NCBI GenBank assembly: GCA_004294265.1
Contig: REAG01000124.1
Coordinates: 1-33,121 of the forward strand
From: Cytophagales bacterium
GTDB taxonomy: Bacteria > Bacteroidota > Bacteroidia > Cytophagales > UBA9547
Direction: 5' to 3'
DNA: 33,121 nucleotides
Shown here: one piece after another, positions 1 to 9,847 of the stretch
Layout: each line of letters starts with the position of its first letter
How positions within the stretch are numbered: the stretch's first letter is position 1
The notes under the pieces: model-generated
The model's database searches: none
What the model was told of the DNA's origin: nothing
Seen by the model: only the letters and a program-made list of their open reading frames with translations
Translations under genes and position numbers: made by a program

Positions 1-2
1 CC

Positions 3-128
3 GAATCTTTTAACTCTAAAATTAAACTATTTAGAGCTAATTTAAGAGGTGTAGTAGATACCGAGTTTTTCTTGTTTAGGTTACATAAGTTATTTGCATT
101 TTCCCCAATAAATACGAGTGAGCCCTAA
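3..128 (+). pseudogene. C-terminal fragment of an ISAon1-like transposase (truncated by window edge)
   Basis: Frame from 3 translates to ESFNSKIKLFRANLRGVVDTEFFLFRLHKLFAFSPINTSEP*, resembling the C-terminal ESFNAKIK.FR...RGV...FFL.RL..L.A signature of Bacteroidota ISAon1-type transposases. It is unclear whether the upstream part is intact. Confidence 0.65.
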
Positions 129-273
129 ATATTCTTTTGGAACATGGATTCTTAAAATCTCCTTTAATAACTTTTCTGGGTTAGATGATGCTTTTTTAAA
201 ATTATTAATTTAATTTTTAGCAAACTTAATACCTAGCACCTCAAATTTAGTTTTAACTGGGATTTTAAAAAAC

Positions 274-659
274 TTAATCGTAAATATTATCTAGATTAAA
301 TATAAGTTTGTCATTTATTTTGGTTTGATGCTCAATTTTTGTGTGAGAAGTAAAGAGCTGTTGGGGTTGCGGGCTTTTTAAAGTCTCTTAAAACGGTATT
401 TGCATAAGGTACTTTTAAGCTTTTAATAGTAAGAATTGTAGATTTTAAATATTTATTCATGTCCTATGCACAATCACAGTCTACAAAAAAGTAAGAAACA
501 TACTTTTAATGTTATCATTTAAAGGATTAGTGAATCGTTTTGAATTATTAGGAAGTTCATTTTCGATGATTTAGCAAGTTCTGATCTATAAAAATCGTTA
601 GAAATAAAATTTAAACCTGCCAATGGAGTGATGTTATCAGAATTATTTTGTACTTTCAT
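274..659 (-). pseudogene. Decayed IS1380-like transposase, N-terminal part, with frameshifts and stops
   Basis: Minus strand from ATG at 659: MKVQNNSDNITPLAGLNFISNDF..., then in shifted frames ELPNNSKRFTNPLNDNIKSMFLTFL*, DCDCA*DMNKYLKSTILTIKSLKVPYANTVLRDFKKPATPTALYFSHKN*, KIEHQTKINDKLIFNLDNIYD*. Order and motifs resemble IS1380 transposases (TPFGGLNF..., DC.ED...HL......VPSADTLLR..K.LAT). Confidence 0.6.
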
Positions 660-719
660 AGCACTAAGTTTTGCACCCATTTGGGTGATGGTTATACAGC
701 TTAAATTTAAGGATAATTG

Positions 720-750
720 CCTGAATAAAAAGTTTATTTAGGTTTTATTT
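720..750. terminator. Hairpin with T-rich tail, terminator-like
   Basis: cctgaataaa-aag-tttatttagg: 10-bp stem (one G-T wobble) at 720-742 followed by ttttattttt. Confidence 0.4.
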
Positions 751-966
751 TTAAGGCTTGCGGATTTTGGGGATTTAATAAAAGGTCTTTTTTTGGAATA
801 ATAATTAAAATTAAGTCAAATTAATTTTTTAATAATTATTATTTATTACCAATATTGAACGAAACCGAATACTAATATACAATTTAATTTTTTTATTTTT
901 GTTTTACATTTTGTAACAACAATCAAATTGTATTTATTTGGCATAAATAAAACCAACAAAACTAAA

Positions 967-1365
967 ATGTCGAAGTATAAATTCACGAAAGATTACGAAT
1001 TTAAAGCCTCTGCAAAAAATCTTTATCATTATATAAGTACTGTAAACGGGCTTAGTGATTGGTTTGTAGATAAAGTTTGGGTGGACGAAGCCCATGTTTT
1101 TCATTTTGAATGGCAGGGTGAACCGTTAAAAGCGATTTTGAAAATGCACCGTCTAAATGCTTTTGTAAAGTTTGAATTTTTTCCTAAAACGGATGATTTA
1201 GAAACTACAAACCCGAATTATGTTGATTTTCATCTCGAACCAGACGAACTAACGGGCGTTACTTACTTTAAGATAACGGATTTTTCAGAAATGAACGATT
1301 TAGAAGAACTCAACGAAATGTGGGATAATTTTATGAATACTCTTAAAGAAAAAGTTGGCGGTTGA
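967..1365 (+). CDS. START-like/SRPBCC domain protein
   Basis: ORF 928-1365. The track start is TTG; the first ATG at 967 gives MSKYKFTKDYEFKASAKNLYHYISTVNGLSDWFVDKV..., typical of the Bacteroidota START-like family. Confidence 0.75.
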   Translation: MSKYKFTKDYEFKASAKNLYHYISTVNGLSDWFVDKVWVDEAHVFHFEWQGEPLKAILKMHRLNAFVKFEFFPKTDDLETTNPNYVDFHLEPDELTGVTYFKITDFSEMNDLEELNEMWDNFMNTLKEKVGG

Positions 1366-2786
1366 TGATTAAAAAAATTGATAAATTAGTAATAAAATCC
1401 TTTTTAGGTCCTTTTATACTTTCTTTTTTAGTAGTTGTTTTTATATTTTTAATACAATATTTAGTAAAATATTTTCCCGAACTTGTGGGCAAAGGATTGG
1501 GTTGGGAGGTTTTTGGGCAATTAATACTTTTCTTTTCTATTTCGGTTGCTCCAAACGCTTTGCCTCTAGGTATTTTGATTGGGTGTTTGATGAGCTATGG
1601 AAGTTTGGGTGAGCATTTTGAAATCTCTGCCATCAAAAGTGCAGGTATTTCGTTAATAAGAATTCTTGTTCCTGTTTTTTTTATCGCCCTTATTTTATGT
1701 GTTTGTTCTTTTTTTTTAAACAACAATATTGTGCCTTATGCTAATTTAAAAGCATTTAGTTTATTATATGATGCCCGACAAAAAAAACCTACGCTAGATT
1801 TCAAAGAAGGGGCTTTCTATAACGGAATTCCTGGTTATAGCATCAAAATAACCGAAAAAACGGATGAAGGAAGAGCCATGCGTGGCGTAATAATTTATAA
1901 TCATACGCAAGGAAGAGGTAACATAGAAGTAGTTATTGCCGATTCTGCTCAAATGTACACGATTATGGATGATAGATATTTGGTTATGAAACTTTTTAAA
2001 GGCACTTCATGCTCCGAAATGGTCGAAAACCAATCGAGTAATAAACAGCAATTTATAAGAAATAAATATAGCACAAGTCAATTAGTTTTTAATTTAGAAT
2101 CATTTGGATTGCAACGCACACAGGAAGATTTATTTAAACAAAATAAAATTATGCGAAATGTTACTGAACTATCGCTTGATGCCGATTCTATGACCAAACA
2201 AATAGATTCGGTTGCCAAACAGGCTTTTGCTGGCGTAAAACCATTTTATGCGTTTAGTTTAAAAATCGATTCTACCGTTTTAAACAAAAAATATAACACT
2301 CGAACACCCAAATATTTGACAGATACTTTGATGCAAGCCACTATTTTACAACAAGCCACTAATAGTGCAAGAGGAATTAAATCATATATATCATCGCAAA
2401 AAGATAGGCAATGGTTTTATAAAATGGATAGAAGTGCAAGTATAATAGAAAGATTACGCAAATTTACGATGATGTTTGCATGTTTAGTCATGTTTTTGAT
2501 AGGAGCACCTTTAGGTGCAATCATAAAAAAGGGCGGATTAGGAGTTCCTGTTTTGATAGGAATTTCTTTTTTTATTACTTATTATGTGTTATTAATCGTG
2601 TTTGAAAAATGGGCTCGACAAGGCATTGTGAACGTAACTTTAGGTATGTGGATGGCTAATTTGGTCTATTTACCTATTGGATTATTCTTTTTAAGACAAG
2701 CAAAAAATGATTCAAGATTGCTCGAAACGGATTATTTTGCAGTTTTAATAGATAAATTAAAAACAAAATTTACAAAAAAAAAATAG
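1362..2786 (+). CDS. LptF/LptG family permease (YjgP/YjgQ)
   Basis: 474 aa with N- and C-terminal TM clusters; MIKKIDKLVIKSFLGPFILSF... and ...GAPLGAIIKKGGLGVPVLIGISFF... are family hallmarks. Confidence 0.9.
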   Translation: MMIKKIDKLVIKSFLGPFILSFLVVVFIFLIQYLVKYFPELVGKGLGWEVFGQLILFFSISVAPNALPLGILIGCLMSYGSLGEHFEISAIKSAGISLIRILVPVFFIALILCVCSFFLNNNIVPYANLKAFSLLYDARQKKPTLDFKEGAFYNGIPGYSIKITEKTDEGRAMRGVIIYNHTQGRGNIEVVIADSAQMYTIMDDRYLVMKLFKGTSCSEMVENQSSNKQQFIRNKYSTSQLVFNLESFGLQRTQEDLFKQNKIMRNVTELSLDADSMTKQIDSVAKQAFAGVKPFYAFSLKIDSTVLNKKYNTRTPKYLTDTLMQATILQQATNSARGIKSYISSQKDRQWFYKMDRSASIIERLRKFTMMFACLVMFLIGAPLGAIIKKGGLGVPVLIGISFFITYYVLLIVFEKWARQGIVNVTLGMWMANLVYLPIGLFFLRQAKNDSRLLETDYFAVLIDKLKTKFTKKK

Positions 2787-2841
2787 TATGTAATTAATTT
2801 TTGTCTATATTTGCAAATTCAAAAGAAAAAATCATAAAAAG

Positions 2842-3117
2842 ATGTATTTAAGCGCTGAAAAAAAACAAGAAATATTTAAGTCTAATAGCATTTCAAAAAG
2901 TTCGCACGATACTGGTTCTGCAGAATCTCAAATTGGATTGTTCACAGAAAGAATTCAACATTTAACAGTTCATTTGCAAGCCAATAAAAAAGATTTTTCT
3001 ACCAAAATGGGTCTATTAAGACTTGTAGGTAAAAGACGCAGAATGTTAGATTATCTTCAAGATACTGAAATTGGTCGATATAGAGCTATCATCGCCAAAT
3101 TAGGAATTAGAAAATAA
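2842..3117 (+). CDS. rpsO: 30S ribosomal protein S15
   Basis: 91 aa; [24 protein letters not shown]...[24 protein letters not shown] is diagnostic for S15. Confidence 0.97.
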   Translation: MYLSAEKKQEIFKSNSISKSSHDTGSAESQIGLFTERIQHLTVHLQANKKDFSTKMGLLRLVGKRRRMLDYLQDTEIGRYRAIIAKLGIRK

Positions 3118-3128
3118 TTTCAATCCAA

Positions 3129-3173
3129 ATTCTCCATACTATTTTAAAATATTGTGGAGAATTTTTATTTTTA
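3129..3173 (+). terminator. Rho-independent-like terminator after rpsO
   Basis: attctcca (3129-3136) pairs with tggagaat (3155-3162), followed by a T-rich tract. Confidence 0.6.
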
Positions 3174-3232
3174 TACACACTCATTTATTAATAGTTTGTT
3201 TAATTACACTCTATTCAATTCCATTTATATAT

Positions 3233-5371
3233 ATGCTACCAATAGTTCACACAAAAAAAATAACGCTTGCTGACGGAAGAGAAATCAGTATAGAAACAGG
3301 TAAATTAGCAAAACAAGCCGATGGTTCAATTGTACTACGCATGGGAAATACCATGTTGTTAGCCACAGTTTGCTCTGCAGCCGATGCTAAAGATGGTGTT
3401 GATTTTATGCCGCTAACCGTTGATTATCAAGAAAAATTTGCCTCTTTAGGTAAAATTCCTGGCGGATTTTTGAGAAGAGAAGGTAGATTATCTGATTATG
3501 AAGTATTAGTTAGTAGATTGATAGACAGAGCTTTACGTCCGCTTTTTCCTGATGATTATCATGCTGATACGCAAGTAATGGTAACTTTAATTTCGGGCGA
3601 TAAAGAAACGCAACCCGATGCTCTTGCTGCTTTTGCAGCTAGTGCCGCCCTTGCAGTTTCGGATATTCCTTTCAACGGGCCCATTTCAGAAGTGAGAGTA
3701 GCTAAAGTAGATGGTGTTTTAAAATTATTTCCTACAACTTCAGAAATTGCTCGTGCAACGATTGATTTAATGGTTGCTGGTTCTGCCAAAGATATCGTGA
3801 TGGTGGAGGGCGAATCAGACGAAATGTCGGAAGAAGAAATGATTACTTGCTTAGAATTGGCTCATGAAGCTATCAAAATGCAATGTCAAGCACAAGTTGA
3901 GTTAGCTCAATTGGTGGGTTCAACTGTAAAAAGAGTGTATTCGCATGAAAAACATGATTTGGAATTGAAAAAGAAATTAACAGATTTACTTTATCCAAAA
4001 GTGTTTGCTGTGGCTCAAAAAGGAAATCCAAACAAACATGAACGCTCGACAGACTTTAAAGCTGTTTTGAAAGAATATACAGATTCATTGCCAGCTGATC
4101 ACACAGAAAGCAAAGAATTAACAAAAAAATACTACCACGATATAGAAAAAGATGCCTGCAGAAATTTAGTTTTAGACGAACGCAAGCGTTTGGATGGACG
4201 TAAATTAGATGAAATTCGTCCTATTTGGTCTGAAATTGATTATTTGCCTGCTGTTCATGGTTCTGCTGTGTTTACAAGAGGCGAAACTCAATCTTTAACT
4301 TCCGTAACTTTAGGTTCAAAGTTAGATGAGCAACAAATTGATTCTGCCATGTTTGCAGGATATAATAAATTTTTATTACATTACAACTTTCCTGGATTTT
4401 CAACTGGTGAAGTTAAACCAAACCGTGGTGTAGGAAGAAGAGAAGTAGGACACGGAAATTTGGCTTTGAGGGCTTTGAAAAAAGTTTTGCCTGCCGAAAC
4501 TGAATTTCCTTATACTGTTCGAGTTGTTTCAGATATTTTAGAATCGAATGGTTCGTCTTCAATGGCGACAGTTTGTGCAGGTTCTTTGGCTTTGATGGAT
4601 GCAGGAGTTCCGATTAAAAGTGGCGTTTCTGGGATTGCTATGGGCTTAATTACAGATTCAAAAACTGGTAAATATGCTGTTTTATCTGATATTCTAGGCG
4701 ATGAAGATCACCTTGGCGATATGGATTTTAAAGTAACAGGTACTTCAAAAGGTATTACAGCTTGCCAAATGGATATTAAAATTGATGGCTTATCGTTTCA
4801 AGTGGTGCGTGAAGCTTTGGCTCAAGCAAAACAAGGACGTGAGCATATATTAAATGAAATGAACAAAACAATTAAGACTGCTAAACCAGAACTTAAATCG
4901 TTTGCTCCACGCATGGTAACGATGTTTATCGAAAAAGAATTTATTGGAGCAATTATTGGACCTGGCGGTAAAATAATCCAAGAGATGCAAAAATCTACTG
5001 GTGCAGTGATTAATATTGAAGAAATTGATGGTAAAGGAAAAGTAAGTGTTTCTGCCACAAACGGTGATTCTTTAGATGCAGCTTTGGTAAGAATTAAGCA
5101 AATAGTTACAATTCCTGAAGTTGGTGAAACTTATGATGGAATAGTGAAAGCGGTTCAAACTTATGGAGCTTTTGTAGAGTTTATGCCAGGAAAAGATGGT
5201 TTATTGCATATTTCTGAAATTAGATGGGAACGTGTTGAAAACATGGATGGAATATTAGAAGTGGGCGAAAAACTAAAAGTTAAATTGGTTGATATTGACC
5301 CAAAAACAGGAAAATACAGACTTTCGAGAAAAGTATTATTGCCAAAACCTGAAAATGGCGTTGCGGTTTAA
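3233..5371 (+). CDS. pnp: Polyribonucleotide nucleotidyltransferase (PNPase)
   Basis: Two RNase PH domains, KH motif ([17 protein letters not shown]) and S1 domain. ATG at 3233 ([32 protein letters not shown]) is the likely start rather than the ORF-track start at 3152. Confidence 0.96.
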   Translation: MLPIVHTKKITLADGREISIETGKLAKQADGSIVLRMGNTMLLATVCSAADAKDGVDFMPLTVDYQEKFASLGKIPGGFLRREGRLSDYEVLVSRLIDRALRPLFPDDYHADTQVMVTLISGDKETQPDALAAFAASAALAVSDIPFNGPISEVRVAKVDGVLKLFPTTSEIARATIDLMVAGSAKDIVMVEGESDEMSEEEMITCLELAHEAIKMQCQAQVELAQLVGSTVKRVYSHEKHDLELKKKLTDLLYPKVFAVAQKGNPNKHERSTDFKAVLKEYTDSLPADHTESKELTKKYYHDIEKDACRNLVLDERKRLDGRKLDEIRPIWSEIDYLPAVHGSAVFTRGETQSLTSVTLGSKLDEQQIDSAMFAGYNKFLLHYNFPGFSTGEVKPNRGVGRREVGHGNLALRALKKVLPAETEFPYTVRVVSDILESNGSSSMATVCAGSLALMDAGVPIKSGVSGIAMGLITDSKTGKYAVLSDILGDEDHLGDMDFKVTGTSKGITACQMDIKIDGLSFQVVREALAQAKQGREHILNEMNKTIKTAKPELKSFAPRMVTMFIEKEFIGAIIGPGGKIIQEMQKSTGAVINIEEIDGKGKVSVSATNGDSLDAALVRIKQIVTIPEVGETYDGIVKAVQTYGAFVEFMPGKDGLLHISEIRWERVENMDGILEVGEKLKVKLVDIDPKTGKYRLSRKVLLPKPENGVAV

Positions 5372-5431
5372 AACCTTATTGATAAATTATAGTTATTGTA
5401 TCACACATATTAATTGCCTAGTTCAAAATAG

Positions 5432-6295
5432 ATGAGACAGCTAAAGATAAGTAAACAAATTACCAATCGAGAAAGCCAATCACTTGATAAATACCTTCAA
5501 GAGATTGGAAAAGTAGATTTATTAACTCCTGATGAGGAGGTAGATTTGGCTAAACGTATTAGAGAAGGTGATCAATATGCTCTTGAAAAATTAACGAAAG
5601 CAAATCTTAGATTTGTGGTTTCGGTTGCAAAACAATATCAAAATCAAGGACTTTCATTAGGTGATTTAATAAACGAAGGAAATTTAGGTTTGATAAAAGC
5701 TGCCCAAAGATTTGATGAAACACGTGGTTTTAAGTTTATTTCTTATGCTGTTTGGTGGATTCGTCAATCTATTTTGCAAGCTTTGGCAGAACAATCAAGA
5801 ATTGTGCGTTTGCCATTGAACCGAGTAGGTTCATTAAATAAAATATCAAAAACATTTTCAGAATTAGAACAAAAATTTGAACGTGAGCCTTCCCCAGATG
5901 AGTTAGCGGAAGTTTTAGAAGTTTCTACTTCTGAAATCGTTGATACACTCAAAATTTCGGGTCGCCATGTTTCTATGGATGCCCCTTTTGTTCAGGGTGA
6001 AGAAAATAGTTTACTAGATGTATTGGCAGGCGATGATAGCGAAACGCCAGATGGTGGATTGATAACTGATTCGTTGAGAAAAGAAGTTGGTAGAGCTTTA
6101 CACACACTTACGCCTCGTGAGGCAGATGTAGTAATGCTTTATTTCGGATTAAATGGTGAACACGCCATGACTTTGGAAGAAATTGGCGAAAAATTCAACC
6201 TTACTCGTGAGCGAGTAAGACAAATAAAAGAAAAAGCCATACGCAGACTTCGACACACTTCAAGAAGCAAAGCTTTAAAACCTTATTTAGGATAA
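5432..6295 (+). CDS. rpoD: Primary sigma-70 factor RpoD/SigA
   Basis: 287 aa; sigma regions 1.2-4 recognisable ([66 protein letters not shown]). Confidence 0.95.
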   Translation: MRQLKISKQITNRESQSLDKYLQEIGKVDLLTPDEEVDLAKRIREGDQYALEKLTKANLRFVVSVAKQYQNQGLSLGDLINEGNLGLIKAAQRFDETRGFKFISYAVWWIRQSILQALAEQSRIVRLPLNRVGSLNKISKTFSELEQKFEREPSPDELAEVLEVSTSEIVDTLKISGRHVSMDAPFVQGEENSLLDVLAGDDSETPDGGLITDSLRKEVGRALHTLTPREADVVMLYFGLNGEHAMTLEEIGEKFNLTRERVRQIKEKAIRRLRHTSRSKALKPYLG

Positions 6296-6296
6296 T

Positions 6297-6331
6297 AAAA
6301 ATCCCGTTTTTAAAAAGACGGGATTTTTTTA
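6297..6331 (+). terminator. Rho-independent terminator after rpoD
   Basis: aaaatcccg...cgggatttttttt hairpin immediately after the stop codon. Confidence 0.85.
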
Positions 6332-6550
6332 TGGATTAGATTGGTATATTTTTAGAAAATATGTAACTATTCAGCAGTTAAAAAAACAAGAAATACAGAT
6401 TTATAAAACCTAAATGTGTGAAAATTAATATATATTGAGTCCATTAAATATTTACAACTAATTTTTTAGAAAACCCCTTTCTTATTTCCCCATTGGGGAA
6501 AAGTTAAAAAGGAATTTGTAATTATTTATTGGAATTTATATATTCTAAAC

Positions 6551-6632
6551 GACATAAATGATTTCATCAAATCGTCCTCTCTTTTAGGAGAGGATTAAGG
6601 AGAAGCTAAAGTAATGCGAAGTTATTTATGTC
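6551..6632. repeat. Nested inverted-repeat structure in the rpoD-tal intergenic region
   Basis: Outer arms gacataaat (6551-6559) / atttatgtc (6624-6632); inner hairpin tcctctc (6575-6581) / gagagga (6588-6594). Confidence 0.5.
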
Positions 6633-6857
6633 ATTCATTATAATATGAATTTTTTATCAAATTTGAATTAGATATGCTAATTCACAAAAGCAAGTCTATT
6701 AATCAAAATCAAGGTTTTTTAGATAAATAGCTTCAATGTGGATTAACATTTTGGATAACCATAAATGATTAAAATAATTATAAAATCAAAAATATTTTGC
6801 ATAATATCATTTACTATTTTTTTAATTAAAATTAACCAAAAAATTTACATTTTCTAG

Positions 6858-6887
6858 TTGTGTCTAACATTTTTAAAATTACATTTG
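6858..6887 (+). promoter_or_regulatory. Bacteroidota-type promoter (TTG-N19-TAnnTTTG) for the transaldolase gene
   Basis: TTG at 6858-6860, TACATTTG at 6880-6887, spacing 19, located 28 bp before ATG 6916; matches the TTG/TAnnTTTG consensus known for this phylum. Confidence 0.65.
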
Positions 6888-6915
6888 TAATCATTTACAT
6901 TAAAATAAAATTAAA

Positions 6916-7572
6916 ATGAAGTTTTTTATTGATACAGCTAACTTAGCAGAAATTAAGGAAGCTCAAGATTTAGGTGTTTTGGATGGAGTAACTACCAATC
7001 CATCTTTAATGGCAAAAGAGGGAATAAGTGGCAAAGATAATGTTTTTAAGCATTATAAAGCCATTTGTGATATAGTAACAGGCGATGTAAGTGCAGAAGT
7101 TATTGCAACTGATTTTGCTAATATGATAAAAGAGGGCGAAGAATTAGTAACAATAGACGAAAAAATAGTTGTTAAAATTCCTATGATAAAAGATGGCATA
7201 AAAGCCATTAAATATTTTAGCGATAAAGGAATAAGAACAAATTGTACGCTTGTTTTTTCGGCAGGTCAAGCACTTTTAGCTGCCAAAGCGGGTGCAACTT
7301 ATGTATCTCCTTTTATTGGTAGATTAGATGATATTTCTTACGATGGCATGGATTTAATTGCTCAAATTGTGAATATTTATGGCAATTATGGCTACGAAAC
7401 GCAAGTTTTGGCTGCATCCGTTCGTGGACCAATGCACATTATTAAATGTGCTGAATACGGAGCTGATGTAATGACTGGACCTTTAAGTGCCATGTTAGCT
7501 TTACTTAAGCATCCGCTAACTGATAGTGGATTAGAAAAATTCCTTGCCGATCATAAAAAAGCTAATAGTTGA
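6916..7572 (+). CDS. Fructose-6-phosphate aldolase/small transaldolase (TalC/FSA type)
   Basis: 218 aa; [36 protein letters not shown]...[31 protein letters not shown] is classic for this family. Confidence 0.95.
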   Translation: MKFFIDTANLAEIKEAQDLGVLDGVTTNPSLMAKEGISGKDNVFKHYKAICDIVTGDVSAEVIATDFANMIKEGEELVTIDEKIVVKIPMIKDGIKAIKYFSDKGIRTNCTLVFSAGQALLAAKAGATYVSPFIGRLDDISYDGMDLIAQIVNIYGNYGYETQVLAASVRGPMHIIKCAEYGADVMTGPLSAMLALLKHPLTDSGLEKFLADHKKANS

Positions 7573-7583
7573 TTTTTTTAACT

Positions 7584-7626
7584 AAAAAAAGGATTGATTA
7601 AATTTTAACCATCAATCCTTTTTTTT
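7584..7626. terminator. Bidirectional terminator between convergent transaldolase and pdxH genes
   Basis: aaaaaaaggattgat (7584-7598) / atcaatcctttttttt (7611-7626) perfect stem with A-tract and T-tract. Confidence 0.85.
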
Positions 7627-8263
7627 ATGGAGCTAATCTAAAAATTTCCCATTTATTATTTTTTAATTCATACACGATTCTATCGTGTAATCGGTTAGCC
7701 CTTCCTTGCCAAAACTCAAAATAAGTAGGTTTTAAAATATATCCGCCCCAAAAATCTGGCAGAGGAACTACCTTATCTTTAAATTGTAACTGCAATTCTT
7801 TTTGTTTATCTTCTAATATTTCTCTCGAATGTATTACTTGACTTTGATTTGAAACCCAAGCACCAATTTGACTTTCAAACGGGCGAGAATGAAAATATTT
7901 TTCAGATTCTTGAAGAGTAATTTTATCAACTATTCCTTCAATTCTTACTTGTCTTTCCATTTCAGGATAGAAAAATGTTAGGCAAGCTTGCTTGTTTTTT
8001 TCTAAATCCTGAGCTTTATTGCTATTGTAATTAGTAAAAAACTGTATGCCTTCTTCACTAATTCCTTTGGCAAGCACAACTCTTGCATGCGGTCTATTTT
8101 CAATATCAACCGTACTCAAAACCATTGCATTGGGTTCTAAAATCTTACTTTCTATTGCATTTTCCAACCATTGTTCTAATTGAAAAATAGGATTTTGAAG
8201 CATCTTACTTTCTTCAAGCGAATTTTTGGTGTAGTTTTGTCTAAAACTGTCTATTTTAATCAT
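7625..8263 (-). CDS. pdxH: Pyridoxamine/pyridoxine 5'-phosphate oxidase
   Basis: 212 aa; MVLSTVDIENRPHARVVLAKGI, QVRIEGIVDKI, SEKYFHSRPFESQIGAWVSNQSQVI, YFEFWQGRANRLHDRIVYE. Confidence 0.95.
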   Translation of the reverse strand: MIKIDSFRQNYTKNSLEESKMLQNPIFQLEQWLENAIESKILEPNAMVLSTVDIENRPHARVVLAKGISEEGIQFFTNYNSNKAQDLEKNKQACLTFFYPEMERQVRIEGIVDKITLQESEKYFHSRPFESQIGAWVSNQSQVIHSREILEDKQKELQLQFKDKVVPLPDFWGGYILKPTYFEFWQGRANRLHDRIVYELKNNKWEIFRLAP

Positions 8264-9690
8264 TTTTTCGTAACTACAATTAAAGTAATAATAAATATTA
8301 AAAATAGAAATATATTAGCTGCAATTTTTAAGTATTTTGTTTTATCTACATTAATTTGAGTATTATTATATTTAGAAATTAAATCTAAAAAACCATTATA
8401 ATCTCCCGAACCAACCGCAGTGTTAATAGTACTTTCACCTTTAATTTCTAATTGAATTTTCGATTTTAAAGTATCATATTTTGACGTTCTTGAATTGAAA
8501 TAAACCCAAAAAATATAATCTCCCATGTAGTACTTACCAGGTTCTTTAGGAACTACAAAATAGTTAAAATTCTTTGTTCCTGTTATTCCTGAGGCGTTTT
8601 TACTAATATTTTGATATACATTTGGCGGATAAATATCAAAAATTTTATTTGGCGTTTGCAAAGGTTCTTTTATAGAAGCCGTGTTACCATCGCCCACAAT
8701 TTTAAATTGATAATTAAAAGACTTTCCTGTGGCAATTTTCTTTGTCGAAAATTGCTCTTCTAATCTAAATTGCCCTACCGAAACATTATCTTTCAGCGGA
8801 TGGGGAGGCAATTCTCGCACCAAAATTGTTTTGGGTTTGGTATTAAATACTTTAAAATCTTGTTGCATATTATTACCAAAAAAAGAAGGATTTTTTGCTA
8901 CTTTATATTTAATCATCGTGAGCGGCAAAGAAGCAAATTTTACTGATTCTTTGTTGAGTGGATAATAAGTGGCTCTATATAACTTATATTCAGTATATTT
9001 TTTTCCGCCAATCGTAATTTGTTCGGGTTGAATTTCTTCAATATTAAAATTTTCTTCCCAACAATTATAAGGTTTTAGCTTTTTTACAATGTCTTGCATT
9101 TGCTTTCCCAAATCATGAAAATTCATTTGAGCTTTATTTGATTCCGACACATAAAAAGCCAAAGTTGCTGTAAAACCCTCACCAATATAAACTTTATCTT
9201 TGTTGGTATTGAGTGCAAAAAAAGCCTCGTCTTTCACATCCACAAACTCTTTTGCAGAACGCCTTCCAAAAAAATCGGCAAAAGGATCATTTCCAAAAGG
9301 GTCGTTTTGTGCTTGTTGTTGTTTGGCTGCACCCACTTGAATGACTGTTCCTGTAACTTGAAACCGCTTTCCATTAACTTCCATATTAAAATTTGGAAGC
9401 CTAAATTTCCCAACTTTGGTTGGCACATAATTTTGAGTATAGATTTGTGAAAAAGAAATTTGTCCGTTAATAATATTTGTGGATTGTTGTGTAGAAACAC
9501 CCCGTTTTTGAAAACTAGGAATATCAGGAAAGCCACCATAACTCTTAATTTGCTCATTATTGATAGTCAAAGAAATCGTAAATGCTTCATTAAGTGCAAT
9601 TTGGGGATTACCAATTTTAATATTTACGTCCTGTGCAAAAACAAAACTTAGGTTAAAACTAAAGAAAAATAATGCTTTTTTGAATTTCAT
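8260..9690 (-). CDS. BatD-like protein (oxygen tolerance family)
   Basis: Likely start at ATG 9690 (MKFKKALFFFSFNLSFVFAQDVNIKIGNPQIALNEAFTISLTINNEQIKSYGGFPDI...), signal peptide, Ig-like repeats and C-terminal TM; resembles Bacteroidota BatD. Confidence 0.8.
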   Translation of the reverse strand: MKFKKALFFFSFNLSFVFAQDVNIKIGNPQIALNEAFTISLTINNEQIKSYGGFPDIPSFQKRGVSTQQSTNIINGQISFSQIYTQNYVPTKVGKFRLPNFNMEVNGKRFQVTGTVIQVGAAKQQQAQNDPFGNDPFADFFGRRSAKEFVDVKDEAFFALNTNKDKVYIGEGFTATLAFYVSESNKAQMNFHDLGKQMQDIVKKLKPYNCWEENFNIEEIQPEQITIGGKKYTEYKLYRATYYPLNKESVKFASLPLTMIKYKVAKNPSFFGNNMQQDFKVFNTKPKTILVRELPPHPLKDNVSVGQFRLEEQFSTKKIATGKSFNYQFKIVGDGNTASIKEPLQTPNKIFDIYPPNVYQNISKNASGITGTKNFNYFVVPKEPGKYYMGDYIFWVYFNSRTSKYDTLKSKIQLEIKGESTINTAVGSGDYNGFLDLISKYNNTQINVDKTKYLKIAANIFLFLIFIITLIVVTKK

Positions 9691-9847
9691 TGTTTGTGTA
9701 TATTGCTTTTTCAACAACAAAAATAAATCAAAAATTACATTATTGTTCAAAATAAATTCATTTTTAATTTAGATTTTTCTAATTTTAACAAAATTAAAAA
9801 TTCTGAATTAATTTATAAAAAGAAAAAAACAAAAAACCGTTAAAATA

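Noticed and set aside
928-966. N-terminal extension MYLFGINKTNKTK of the START-like protein
   Set aside because: TTG start with atypical residues; ATG at 967 gives the family-typical N-terminus.
3559-3789. 76-aa minus-strand ORF inside pnp
   Set aside because: Fully antisense to a confident PNPase CDS; no family features.
4822-5058. 78-aa minus-strand ORF inside pnp
   Set aside because: Antisense shadow of the KH-domain coding sequence.
5764-5952. 62-aa minus-strand ORF inside rpoD
   Set aside because: Antisense to a conserved sigma factor; composition reflects the opposite frame.
9234-9772. Several overlapping ORFs (9234-9557 -, 9460-9651 +, 9560-9772 +)
   Set aside because: All overlap the BatD-like CDS in other frames; no domain resemblance.
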